DNA of 64,000 nucleotides from contig NZ_BAEI01000056.1 in NCBI RefSeq assembly GCF_000241325.1, forward strand, positions 78,105 to 142,104, read 5' to 3'. The position numbers and the translations under genes are program-made. Origin of the DNA: Gordonia polyisoprenivorans NBRC 16320 = JCM 10675. GTDB taxonomy: Bacteria; Actinomycetota; Actinomycetes; Mycobacteriales; Mycobacteriaceae. Shown here piece after piece: positions 10,641 to 18,430 of this stretch. The notes beneath the pieces are model-generated. The model was given only the letters and a program-made list of their open reading frames with translations. It was not told where the DNA came from and ran no database searches. Numbering within the stretch: the stretch's first letter is position 1; every line of letters begins with the position of its first letter.

Positions 10641-11405
10641 ATGATCGAACTCAAGTCCCCGGCCGAGATCGACAAGATCGCCGTCACCGGCCGCTTCGTC
10701 GCCGAAGTCCTGCACGAGATCGGCGGCCGGGCCCGGCCCGGGGTGAACCTGCTCGACCTCGAAGCGCACGCCCGCACGATGCTCGACACTCGGGGTGCCC
10801 GGTCGTGCTATTGGGATTACTCGCCCTCGTTCGGTCGTGGCCCCTTCCGCAACGTGATCTGCCTGTCGGTGAACGACGCTGTGCTCCATGGTCTTCCGCA
10901 CAACCATGTGCTGGCCGACGGGGATGTGCTGACCATGGATCTCGCGGTGTCGATCGACGGATGGGTCGCCGATGCGGCGGTGACCACCCAGGTCGGCACC
11001 GTCGACGACGAGGTGAGCGCCCTGATCGATTCGACGCGTCGTGCACTGGCCGCGGGAATCGAGAAGGCGGTGCCACAGGGCCGTCTCGGCGACATCTCCG
11101 CCGCGATCGGTGCGGTCGCCCACGCCGACGGCTACCGCGTCAACACCGACTTCGGCGGACACGGACTCGGGCGGACCATGCACGAGGACCCACACATCCC
11201 GAACACGGGGCGCGCCGGACGCGGCATCCGCCTCAAGTCGGGGATGGTGCTCGCCCTCGAGCCGTGGTGGGGCCTGGGTACCGACGAACTCGTGGTCGAC
11301 CCCGACGGGTGGACCCTGCGTCTGGCCGACGGACGCGTCGGCGCCCACACCGAGCACACCGTGGCGATCACCGACGAAGGACCGCGCATCCTCACGGGGG
11401 TATGA
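10641..11405 (+). CDS. map: Type I methionine aminopeptidase, accessory paralogue linked to an Xre regulator
   Basis: Removes the N-terminal methionine from nascent proteins. The 254-aa enzyme starts at ATG 10641 (MIELKSPAEIDKI) with GGAG about 6 nt upstream; an earlier in-frame ATG at 10575 overlaps the operator region. All pita-bread metal ligands are visible: Asp in MDLAVS, Asp in VADAAVT, His in GGHGLGRTMHED, Glu in LALEPWW and Glu in HTEHTVAI, plus the substrate-binding His in LHGLP. It has no zinc-finger or SH3-binding N-terminal extension. Actinobacteria usually carry other map genes elsewhere (for example beside adk), so this copy under a dedicated Xre switch is probably a conditional isozyme. 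Confidence 0.9.
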   Translation: MIELKSPAEIDKIAVTGRFVAEVLHEIGGRARPGVNLLDLEAHARTMLDTRGARSCYWDYSPSFGRGPFRNVICLSVNDAVLHGLPHNHVLADGDVLTMDLAVSIDGWVADAAVTTQVGTVDDEVSALIDSTRRALAAGIEKAVPQGRLGDISAAIGAVAHADGYRVNTDFGGHGLGRTMHEDPHIPNTGRAGRGIRLKSGMVLALEPWWGLGTDELVVDPDGWTLRLADGRVGAHTEHTVAITDEGPRILTGV

Positions 11406-11462
11406 CCGATCCGGGGTATGGCCGATCCGGGGGTATGGCCGATCCGGGGGCATGACCCGTCC
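11397..11462. repeat. Tandem 16-17 bp repeat at the map 3' end
   Basis: Four imperfect units share the core GGGGTATGGCCGATCC: 11397-11412, 11413-11428, 11429-11445 and 11446-11462. The map stop codon lies in the first unit and the array ends just before the stop of the convergent DUF4440 gene. Confidence 0.85.
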
Positions 11463-11467
11463 GGCAA

Positions 11468-11941
11468 TTACCGATCCGGCACCAGGGTGCCCTGGTGATA
11501 CAGCGCCACCCAGTGCCCACCGTCTTCCTGCCCACCGTCTTCCTGCCCACCGATTTCCTGCCCACCGTCGTACCGCCAGATCGTTGCCCGGCGCGACACC
11601 CTCTCACCCTGGTGCAGCGTATAGGTGACCAGCTGGGTGGCAGGGGCGATGCTGCGCACCACGAAATCCTCGACGCGCCAGTTCTCTTCGAGGTCGGTCG
11701 CGGCTGTGGTGCTGGCATGACGCCGGGCGAGCACCGACCACACGTATTCGCGGTCGTAGCGGCTGCCCGAGGCGCCGACCTCCGAGAAGTCCACATCGGT
11801 CATCCGGTCGAATTCGGCGCGGGAGAAGCCGCGCTCCCATCGGTGAAAGATCGGTTCACACCGCCACAGGGCCTCGGCGACCCCACCGGTGTCCTCGCCC
11901 GGGACCCCGCCGGTGTCGTTGTTCGAGACCTCGTCGTCCAT
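11468..11941 (-). CDS. DUF4440 / NTF2-like protein
   Basis: A 157-aa protein of the DUF4440 (SnoaL/NTF2-like) type, from the pattern [48 protein letters not shown] and the strand motif [15 protein letters not shown]. These proteins form small cone-shaped barrels, and the function of this subgroup is unknown. The C-terminus carries a low-complexity insertion ([19 protein letters not shown]) encoded by a 15-bp tandem repeat at 11516-11570, placed between the last barrel strands. The gene is convergent with map. Its start at 11941 is 84 bp from the divergent rpe start. Confidence 0.7.
   Translation of the reverse strand: MDDEVSNNDTGGVPGEDTGGVAEALWRCEPIFHRWERGFSRAEFDRMTDVDFSEVGASGSRYDREYVWSVLARRHASTTAATDLEENWRVEDFVVRSIAPATQLVTYTLHQGERVSRRATIWRYDGGQEIGGQEDGGQEDGGHWVALYHQGTLVPDR
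11516..11570. repeat. 15-bp tandem repeat within the DUF4440 gene
   Basis: The plus-strand unit CCCACCGTCTTCCTG occurs at 11516-11530 and 11531-11545, with a variant at 11546-11560 and a partial fourth copy. Being a multiple of three, it adds the five-residue unit GGQED to the protein without breaking the frame. Confidence 0.9.
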
Positions 11942-12011
11942 GGTGTCGAGTGTCGCACCGGCGGCGATCGGTGGGCGCCAAACCCGACTTCGTCGGTGCC
12001 GCCCGGCCGCG

Positions 12012-12017
12012 TATGTT
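12012..12017 (+). promoter_or_regulatory. -10 element of a leaderless rpe transcript
   Basis: TATGTT followed by 7 nt and ATG 12025. No Shine-Dalgarno sequence precedes this ATG. Confidence 0.6.
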
Positions 12018-12024
12018 GTCTGCC

Positions 12025-12723
12025 ATGAGTTCCCCGATTGCCCCGATGATCGCCCCGTCGATCCTCTCGGCCGACTTCGCCAACCTCGCCGCCGAGGCCG
12101 ACGCGGTCTCCGGACCGGGACCCTCGCGCGCCGACTGGTTGCACGTGGACGTGATGGACGCCCACTTCGTCCCCAACCTCACCCTCGGGCTGCCGGTCGT
12201 GGAGAGCCTGCTCAAGGCCACCGACATCCCACTCGACTGCCACCTGATGATCGACGACCCCGGTCGCTGGGCCCCGCCGTACGCCGAGGCGGGCGCCTAC
12301 AACGTCACCTTCCACGCCGAGGCGACCGACGACCCGGTCGCCGTGGCCAAGGACATCCGGGCCGCGGGCGGAAAAGCTGGTCTCGCCCTCAAACCGGGCA
12401 CCGCGCTCGAGCCGTACCTGGCGATCCTGCGGGACTTCGACACCCTGCTCGTGATGAGCGTCGAACCGGGTTTCGGCGGCCAGAAGTTCATGCCGGAGGT
12501 GCTCGACAAGGTGCGCGAGATCCGCACGATCGTCGACGCCGGCGAGTTGCGGCTGCTCGTGGAGATCGACGGGGGCATCCACGACGGGACGATCGCCGAG
12601 GCCGCCGAGGCCGGCGTCGACTGCTTCGTCGCCGGGTCCGCGGTCTACGGTCCCGCCGACGCCGGTGCCGCCGTCGCGGCGTTGCGTGAGAAGGCAACGG
12701 CCGCACGGGTACACGCTCACTGA
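12025..12723 (+). CDS. rpe: Ribulose-phosphate 3-epimerase
   Basis: Interconverts ribulose 5-phosphate and xylulose 5-phosphate in the pentose phosphate pathway, complementing the tkt-tal-zwf operon further along. The 232-aa TIM barrel has [13 protein letters not shown] at the start, the metal and catalytic residues of [13 protein letters not shown] and CHLMIDDP, the [12 protein letters not shown] phosphate loop and VEIDGGI. I use ATG 12025 rather than an in-frame ATG at 12013 because it follows TATGTT by 7 nt (leaderless pattern) and gives the family N-terminus. The ribD start follows 5 bp after its stop, so the two are co-transcribed. Confidence 0.94.
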   Translation: MSSPIAPMIAPSILSADFANLAAEADAVSGPGPSRADWLHVDVMDAHFVPNLTLGLPVVESLLKATDIPLDCHLMIDDPGRWAPPYAEAGAYNVTFHAEATDDPVAVAKDIRAAGGKAGLALKPGTALEPYLAILRDFDTLLVMSVEPGFGGQKFMPEVLDKVREIRTIVDAGELRLLVEIDGGIHDGTIAEAAEAGVDCFVAGSAVYGPADAGAAVAALREKATAARVHAH

Positions 12724-12728
12724 CAACC

Positions 12729-13760
12729 ATGATCCCCGACGAGGCGGTGCTGGCCGCCGCGATGCGTGAGGCCGTCGCCGAATCGCGAGCGGCACTCGGT
12801 GGGGTGTCGCCGAATCCGGCGGTCGGCGCCGTGTTGCTGACGCCGGACGGTACCGAGATCGCACGCGGTCACACCCAGCCGCCGGGCGGTGCGCACGCCG
12901 AGATCGAGGCGCTGCGCCGCGCCGGGGATGCGGCGCGCGGCGCGACCGCGGTGGTCACCCTCGAGCCGTGCAATCACACCGGGCGCACCGGTCCGTGCGC
13001 CCAGGCATTGATCGAGGCGGGTGTGGCCCGGGTGGTCTACGCCGTCGGCGACCCGAATCCGACCGCGGCGGGTGGTGCGGATCGGTTGCGTGCGGCGGGG
13101 ATCGAGGTGATCGCGGGCGTCGGTGCCGTCGACGCACGGTCGGGGCCGTTGCGCGGCTGGCTGTTTCGCCAACGGTTCGGGCGCCCGCTGGTCACCGCGA
13201 AGATCGCGTCCACCCTCGACGGCCGGATCGCCGCGCCGGACGGCACGAGTCAGTGGATCACCGGGCCGCAGGCACGCGCCCGGGCCCATCGGCAGCGCGC
13301 CGAACTCGACGCGATCATCGTCGGCACCGGGACCGTCGTCGCCGACGACCCCGCACTGACCGCCCGGTTGCCCGACGGCACGCCGCATGCCCACCAACCC
13401 ATCCGGGTTGCCATGGGGGAGCGCGACATTCCCGACGGCGCCCGGATTCGTGACGCCACGGTGGGTGGGTTCCGGCATGTCCGCACCCACGATCCGGTCG
13501 AGGTGCTCGCGGCGCTGGACGACACGACGTGGGTGCTGGTGGAGGGTGGCCCGGGGATCATCGGCGCGTTCCTCGACGCCGACCTGGTCGACGAGGTCGA
13601 CAGCTATGTGGCGCCGACGATCCTGGGTGCCGGGCCGTCGGCGGTCGAACGGGCCGCGACGATCACGCTCGCCGACGCAACCGAACTACATCTGGCCGAC
13701 GTCGAACGACTCGGTGACGACGTCCTGATCCGGAGTGTTTGCGACCGGTTACTGCCGTGA
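12729..13760 (+). CDS. ribD: Bifunctional riboflavin biosynthesis deaminase/reductase RibD
   Basis: Carries out the second and third steps of the pyrimidine branch of riboflavin synthesis: deamination of the diaminopyrimidine, then NADPH-dependent reduction of the ribosyl side chain. The 343-aa fusion has an N-terminal zinc deaminase (about 1-145; HAEIEAL with the catalytic Glu and zinc His, PCNHTGRTGPC with the zinc cysteines) and a C-terminal reductase (TAKIASTLDGRIA, SQWITG, VGTGTVVADDP, VEGGPGI). It follows rpe directly and stands apart from the riboswitch-controlled ribE-ribBA-ribH unit, so its control is separate. The stop lies inside a 15-bp tandem repeat. Confidence 0.94.
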   Translation: MIPDEAVLAAAMREAVAESRAALGGVSPNPAVGAVLLTPDGTEIARGHTQPPGGAHAEIEALRRAGDAARGATAVVTLEPCNHTGRTGPCAQALIEAGVARVVYAVGDPNPTAAGGADRLRAAGIEVIAGVGAVDARSGPLRGWLFRQRFGRPLVTAKIASTLDGRIAAPDGTSQWITGPQARARAHRQRAELDAIIVGTGTVVADDPALTARLPDGTPHAHQPIRVAMGERDIPDGARIRDATVGGFRHVRTHDPVEVLAALDDTTWVLVEGGPGIIGAFLDADLVDEVDSYVAPTILGAGPSAVERAATITLADATELHLADVERLGDDVLIRSVCDRLLP

Positions 13761-13807
13761 GCGTTACTGCCGTGAGCGTTACTGCCGTGAGCGTTACTGC
13801 CGTGAGC
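13748..13807. repeat. Four perfect 15-bp tandem repeats joining convergent genes
   Basis: The unit GTTACTGCCGTGAGC is repeated exactly four times (starting at 13748, 13763, 13778 and 13793). The ribD stop TGA is in unit 1 and the stop of the convergent LapA-like gene (TTA on the plus strand) is in unit 4, so the same unit supplies both stops. Confidence 0.95.
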
Positions 13808-14069
13808 GCTTGCGGGCGCCGTTGCGCCCCAGGATCCAGCCCGCGAGCAGGCCGCCGAGCGCGACGATGGTGAGGATCAGCCACTGCCATGAGCTGATGG
13901 AGAACATCAGGAACCGCACCTGCACGTGCTGGGTGTTCTGGGCGATGAAGATGATCGCGACGATCACCAGGATCAGCGGGAGCCAAAAGCGTTTCAGGAG
14001 TCCGAGGACCATCTCGCCGGGTGTTCGAGCAGCGGGTCCGGTGGATGTCCGCGTCGAGTTGTCGGCCAT
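13794..14069 (-). CDS. LapA-domain (DUF1049) small membrane protein
   Basis: A 91-aa integral membrane protein with a short polar N-terminus, two hydrophobic helices (about residues 28-46 and 60-80) and a basic tail GRNGARKRSRQ. FIAQNTQHVQVRFLMFSISSWQWLILTIVALGGLLAGW is the DUF1049/LapA pattern (IFIxQNTQxVxVxFL...GxLxG). Enteric LapA works with LapB in envelope control; in actinobacteria the role is unknown. It is transcribed away from the ribE riboswitch region and converges on ribD. Confidence 0.85.
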   Translation of the reverse strand: MADNSTRTSTGPAARTPGEMVLGLLKRFWLPLILVIVAIIFIAQNTQHVQVRFLMFSISSWQWLILTIVALGGLLAGWILGRNGARKRSRQ

Positions 14070-14219
14070 GCTGGCGTCGCCTTTCGCCGTATACCGGGTC
14101 CGAGAACCCAGGCCTGGTGTGGTGAATCGTAGCGCAGTGGCGCTCGTCGCTGTGCGACAGTTGAACCCGCCTCACCGCGTAAGTGGACCGCCGTACTGGT
14201 TGGGTCCGCGACCTCGTGC

Positions 14220-14225
14220 TAGCGT
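14220..14225 (+). promoter_or_regulatory. Probable -10 of the riboflavin operon
   Basis: TAGCGT lies about 7 bp before the expected transcript start, just upstream of the FMN riboswitch. It fits TANNNT; no convincing -35 is seen. Confidence 0.45.
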
Positions 14226-14234
14226 CGATACGTA

Positions 14235-14386
14235 CGTTCTCGGGGCGGGGTGAAACTCCCCACCGGCGGTGATGGTGGCGCACAGGCGACACCGAGCCCG
14301 CGAGCGCCCGTCCACCCGGACGGGGACAGCAGATTCCGGTGTGAATCCGGAGCCGACGGTCATAGTCCGGATGCGAGAGAACAAGA
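14235..14386 (+). ncRNA. FMN riboswitch (RFN element)
   Basis: The conserved RFN landmarks are present in order: the 5' closing strand GTTCTCGGGGCGGGG, TGAAACTCCCCACCGGCGGT, AGCCCGCGAGCGCC, GACAGCAGATTCCGGTG, AATCCGGAGCCGACGGTCA, TAGTCCGGATG and the 3' closing strand CGAGAGAAC. It binds flavin mononucleotide and controls ribE-ribBA-ribH downstream. After the aptamer there are two exclusive-looking hairpins: GACGGC/GCCGTC (14385-14401) and CCTGTC/GACAGG (14401-14428), the second covering the AGGAGG ribosome site. That predicts translational repression when FMN is bound (inference). Confidence 0.95.
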
Positions 14387-14432
14387 CGGCCCTACGCCGT
14401 CCTGTCTGCTCCGAGCGAGCTCGACAGGAGGT
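14385..14432 (+). promoter_or_regulatory. Expression platform of the FMN riboswitch: ribosome-site sequestering hairpin
   Basis: GACGGC (14385-14390) can pair with GCCGTC (14396-14401). CCTGTC (14401-14406) can pair with GACAGG (14423-14428), which overlaps AGGAGG (14426-14431), the ribosome site of ribE 6 nt before its GTG. The two stems meet at base 14401. Confidence 0.6.
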
Positions 14433-14437
14433 AGAAG

Positions 14438-15136
14438 GTGTTCACAGGCATCGTCGAGGAACTGGGCACCATCGTCGGCCGAGATGATCTCACCGACGCG
14501 GCCCGACTCACCATTCGTGGCCCGCGGGTCACCTCCGACGCCGGATTCGGCGATTCGATCGCGGTCAACGGCGTGTGTCTGACGGTCGTCGAATTCGACG
14601 ACCAGCAGTTCACCGTCGATGTGATGGCCGAAACCCTCCGTCGCAGTTCGCTCGATCGTCTCGGACTGGGCAGCTCGGTCAACCTCGAACGCGCCATGCG
14701 CGCCGACGGCCGGTTCGGCGGTCACATCGTGCAGGGGCACGTGGACGGCACCGGGACCGTCGTGGCGATCACCCCCTCCCAGAATTGGACGGTCGTACGC
14801 ATCGGCGTCGATCCGCACCTGAGCCGCTATCTCGTGGAGAAGGGCTCGATCACCGTTGACGGTGTCTCGCTGACCGTCTCGGCGATCGGCGCCGGGAGCG
14901 AAGCGAGCGGGCCGGGGGAGATCGGCGCCGGGAGCGAAGCGAGCGGGCCGGGTGACTGGTTCGAGATCTCGTTGATCCCCACCACTTTGCAGGAGACCAC
15001 TCTGGGGTCGGCGTCGGTCGGCGCGGTGGTCAATCTCGAGGTCGACGTCCTCGCCAAATACGTCGAACGACTCCAGGCGACCCGCGCCGAGTCGATCCGA
15101 ACCCAGAACACAGCCGGCACGGCAGAGGTGAAGTGA
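14438..15136 (+). CDS. ribE: Riboflavin synthase alpha chain with an in-frame repeat insertion
   Basis: Dismutates two 6,7-dimethyl-8-ribityllumazine molecules to riboflavin. Both lumazine-binding barrels are seen: [10 protein letters not shown]...VNGVCLTV...AETLRRSSL (about 1-95) and [12 protein letters not shown]...[12 protein letters not shown]...[10 protein letters not shown] (about 96-195). At residues 150-172, in a loop of the second barrel, a Gly/Ser/Ala-rich unit ([12 protein letters not shown]) is present twice through a 36-bp tandem duplication; other family members have only a few residues there, so the protein (232 aa) is about 20 residues long for the family. The start is GTG 14438 with AGGAGG 6 nt upstream, under riboswitch control. 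The stop overlaps the ribBA start. Confidence 0.93.
   Translation: MFTGIVEELGTIVGRDDLTDAARLTIRGPRVTSDAGFGDSIAVNGVCLTVVEFDDQQFTVDVMAETLRRSSLDRLGLGSSVNLERAMRADGRFGGHIVQGHVDGTGTVVAITPSQNWTVVRIGVDPHLSRYLVEKGSITVDGVSLTVSAIGAGSEASGPGEIGAGSEASGPGDWFEISLIPTTLQETTLGSASVGAVVNLEVDVLAKYVERLQATRAESIRTQNTAGTAEVK
14885..14956. repeat. 36-bp tandem duplication inside ribE
   Basis: Units 14885-14920 and 14921-14956 are identical except for the last few bases. The core is GGGAGCGAAGCGAGCGGGCC. Being 36 bp, the array keeps the frame and adds two 12-residue Gly/Ser-rich units. Confidence 0.95.
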
Positions 15137-16481
15137 TGAGCGAGACCGTCAGCGACGAGACCGTGAGTGAATCAGCAAGTGCAGCAGTGCATCTGGATAC
15201 CGTCGAGCGTGCGATCGCCGACATCGCGGCCGGCAGGGCCGTCGTGGTGGTCGACGATGAGGATCGCGAGAACGAGGGTGATCTGATCTTCGCCGCGGAA
15301 AAGGCCACCCCCGAGCTCGTGGCGTTCATGGTGCGCTACACCTCGGGGTATCTGTGTGTGCCGCTGGCCGGTGACGACTGTGATCGGCTGGGACTCCCGC
15401 CGATGTACTCGATGAACCAGGACAAGCACGGCACCGCCTACACCGTCACCGTCGACGCGCGGGAGGGCATCGGCACCGGGATCAGCGCCTCGGATCGGGC
15501 GACGACGATGCGGTTGCTGGCCGATCCGGCGAGTACCGCGGGCGATTTCACCCGTCCGGGCCATGTGGTCCCGTTGCGCGCCAAGGAGGGTGGCGTGTTG
15601 CGCCGGCCCGGGCACACCGAGGCGGCCGTGGATCTCGCCCGGCTGGCCGGTCTCGCACCGGCGGGGGTGATCTGTGAGGTGGTGTCGCAAAAGGACGTCG
15701 GGTCGATGGCCCAGACCGACGAGCTGCGCATCTTCGCCGACGAGCACGATCTCGCGTTGATCTCGATCGCCGACCTGATCGCGTGGCGACGCCGTCACGA
15801 GAAGCATGTGGTCCGCGTCGCCGATGCCCGCATCCCCACCCGGCACGGGGATTTCCGAGCCGTCGGATACACCAGCATCCACGACGACGTCGAGCATGTG
15901 GCACTGGTGATGGGTGATCTCGCCGGAGCCGACGGCAGCGGCAGTGATGTGCTGGTGCGGGTGCATTCCGAATGTCTCACCGGCGATGTCTTCGGTTCGC
16001 TGCGCTGCGATTGCGGTCCGCAGCTCGATGCCGCGATGGAGATGGTCGCCGCCGAGGGTCGCGGGGTGGTGCTGTACATGCGCGGTCATGAGGGGCGCGG
16101 CATCGGCCTGCTGCACAAGTTGCAGGCCTACCAGTTGCAGGACGCGGGCTCGGACACCGTCGATGCGAATCTGCAGCTCGGTCTGCCCGCCGACTCCCGC
16201 GACTACGGTCTGGGCGCACAGATCCTCGTCGACCTCGGGGTCACCTCGATGCGCCTGCTCACCAACAATCCGGCCAAGCGGGTGGGACTCGACGGGTACG
16301 GGTTGCATATCGTGGAGCGCGTGCCGATGCCGGTGCGGGCGAACAAGGAGAATCTGCGGTATCTGCGGACCAAGCGTGACCGGATGGGTCACGATCTCGA
16401 CGGTCTGGAGAACTGGGACGGTCCGGACAACTGGGATCCGCACGGCACACTGGATTCGGCGGCCGGAGACGGCGGACCGTC

Positions 16482-16485
<4 letters not shown>
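15133..16485 (+). CDS. ribBA: Bifunctional DHBP synthase / GTP cyclohydrolase II
   Basis: Makes both riboflavin precursors: 3,4-dihydroxy-2-butanone 4-phosphate from ribulose 5-phosphate (RibB) and the first pyrimidine intermediate from GTP (RibA). Of 450 aa, residues about 22-220 are the DHBP synthase ([20 protein letters not shown], acidic metal site; [16 protein letters not shown]) and about 225-420 the cyclohydrolase, with zinc cysteines in [19 protein letters not shown] and the [12 protein letters not shown] loop. GTG 15133 and ATG 15136 are adjacent starts; the latter overlaps the ribE stop. The first 20 residues are a Ser/Glu/Val tail. The product of rpe and the pentose pathway supplies its substrate. 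Confidence 0.95.
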
Positions 16486-17530
<1,045 letters not shown>

Positions 17531-17544
17531 GTCGGGGACACGCG

Positions 17545-18420
17545 ATGATCGATCTCGACGCCGTGGGGCAGACCGCACTCGGGGTGGCCTATGTGCGCGC
17601 CTACGAATCGCTGCGACGTGATGCGCTGTTCGCCGACCCGTTGGCCGTTGCGTTGTTCGATTCCGCTCTCACCGATCCCGACGGCACCCTGCGGCCGATG
17701 CCGCCGGTCACCGATGCCGCGGGTCGCGAACGTCGCGGCATGTACCACTGGATCGTCGCCCGCACCCTGTTCCTCGACGAGCTGTTCCGATCGGCCGCAT
17801 CCGACGGGATCGAGCAGTTCGTCATCCTCGGCTCCGGACTCGACGCCCGGGCCTTTCGGCTGGAGCTGGGACCGGCGGCGGTGGTCTACGAGCTGGACCG
17901 CCCGCCCGTGGTCGAGGTCAAGGAAGCTCTCGTCGCCGAGCACGAGCTGGTCGCCACCACCGGCCGCCGGGTCGTGCAGGCCGATCTGATCTCCGACTGG
18001 TTGCCGCCCCTGCTCGAGGCCGGCCTGCACACCGATGAGCCGACGTGCTGGCTCGCCGAAGGACTCCTGGTCTATCTGGAACCCGACGTCGCGCGGCGGG
18101 TGATCGACACCATCGGGCAGGCCAGCGCATCCGGATCACGGGTCGGGGTCACCGTCCGCTCCACGCGCCGCACACGCACCGATGGCCCCTTCGCGCAGGT
18201 GGCCGCGCTGTGGCACGAGGACCCGGGCATCGTCGGGCGTTTCACCGACACCGGGTGGACCTGTGAGCTCACCGACACCGTCTCGGTACTCGCCGCGGCG
18301 GGCCGAGCCGTCGATGCCGAGCTCGTGGGCCCGGGCACCGCCGACGACGGTTCGGCGGGGCCGTCGGCGAGTCTGCTCGCCGGCCGGTTCGAATCCCGAT
18401 CCGTCGGCCGCGCCGACTAG
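17545..18420 (+). CDS. SAM-dependent methyltransferase, leucine carboxyl methyltransferase-like
   Basis: A 291-aa member of the Ppm1/LCMT-like class I methyltransferases common in mycobacteria. Seen: an N-terminal helix [24 protein letters not shown], the SAM motif [16 protein letters not shown], the acidic motif [17 protein letters not shown] and [14 protein letters not shown]. The family has been linked to small-molecule or lipid O-methylation; the substrate here is unknown. Its stop TAG (18418-18420) doubles as the first half of the uvrC -10. Confidence 0.85.
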   Translation: MIDLDAVGQTALGVAYVRAYESLRRDALFADPLAVALFDSALTDPDGTLRPMPPVTDAAGRERRGMYHWIVARTLFLDELFRSAASDGIEQFVILGSGLDARAFRLELGPAAVVYELDRPPVVEVKEALVAEHELVATTGRRVVQADLISDWLPPLLEAGLHTDEPTCWLAEGLLVYLEPDVARRVIDTIGQASASGSRVGVTVRSTRRTRTDGPFAQVAALWHEDPGIVGRFTDTGWTCELTDTVSVLAAAGRAVDAELVGPGTADDGSAGPSASLLAGRFESRSVGRAD

Positions 18421-18423
18421 CCT
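18418..18423 (+). promoter_or_regulatory. -10 element of a leaderless uvrC transcript, overlapping a stop codon
   Basis: TAGCCT followed by 7 nt and GTG 18431. The TAG is the stop codon of the methyltransferase gene. Confidence 0.6.
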
Positions 18424-18430
18424 GGAACAC

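Noticed and set aside
13748..13807. Direct repeats as an attachment site or CRISPR remnant
   Set aside because: Units abut with no spacers and no integrase is nearby; simple tandem duplication explains them.
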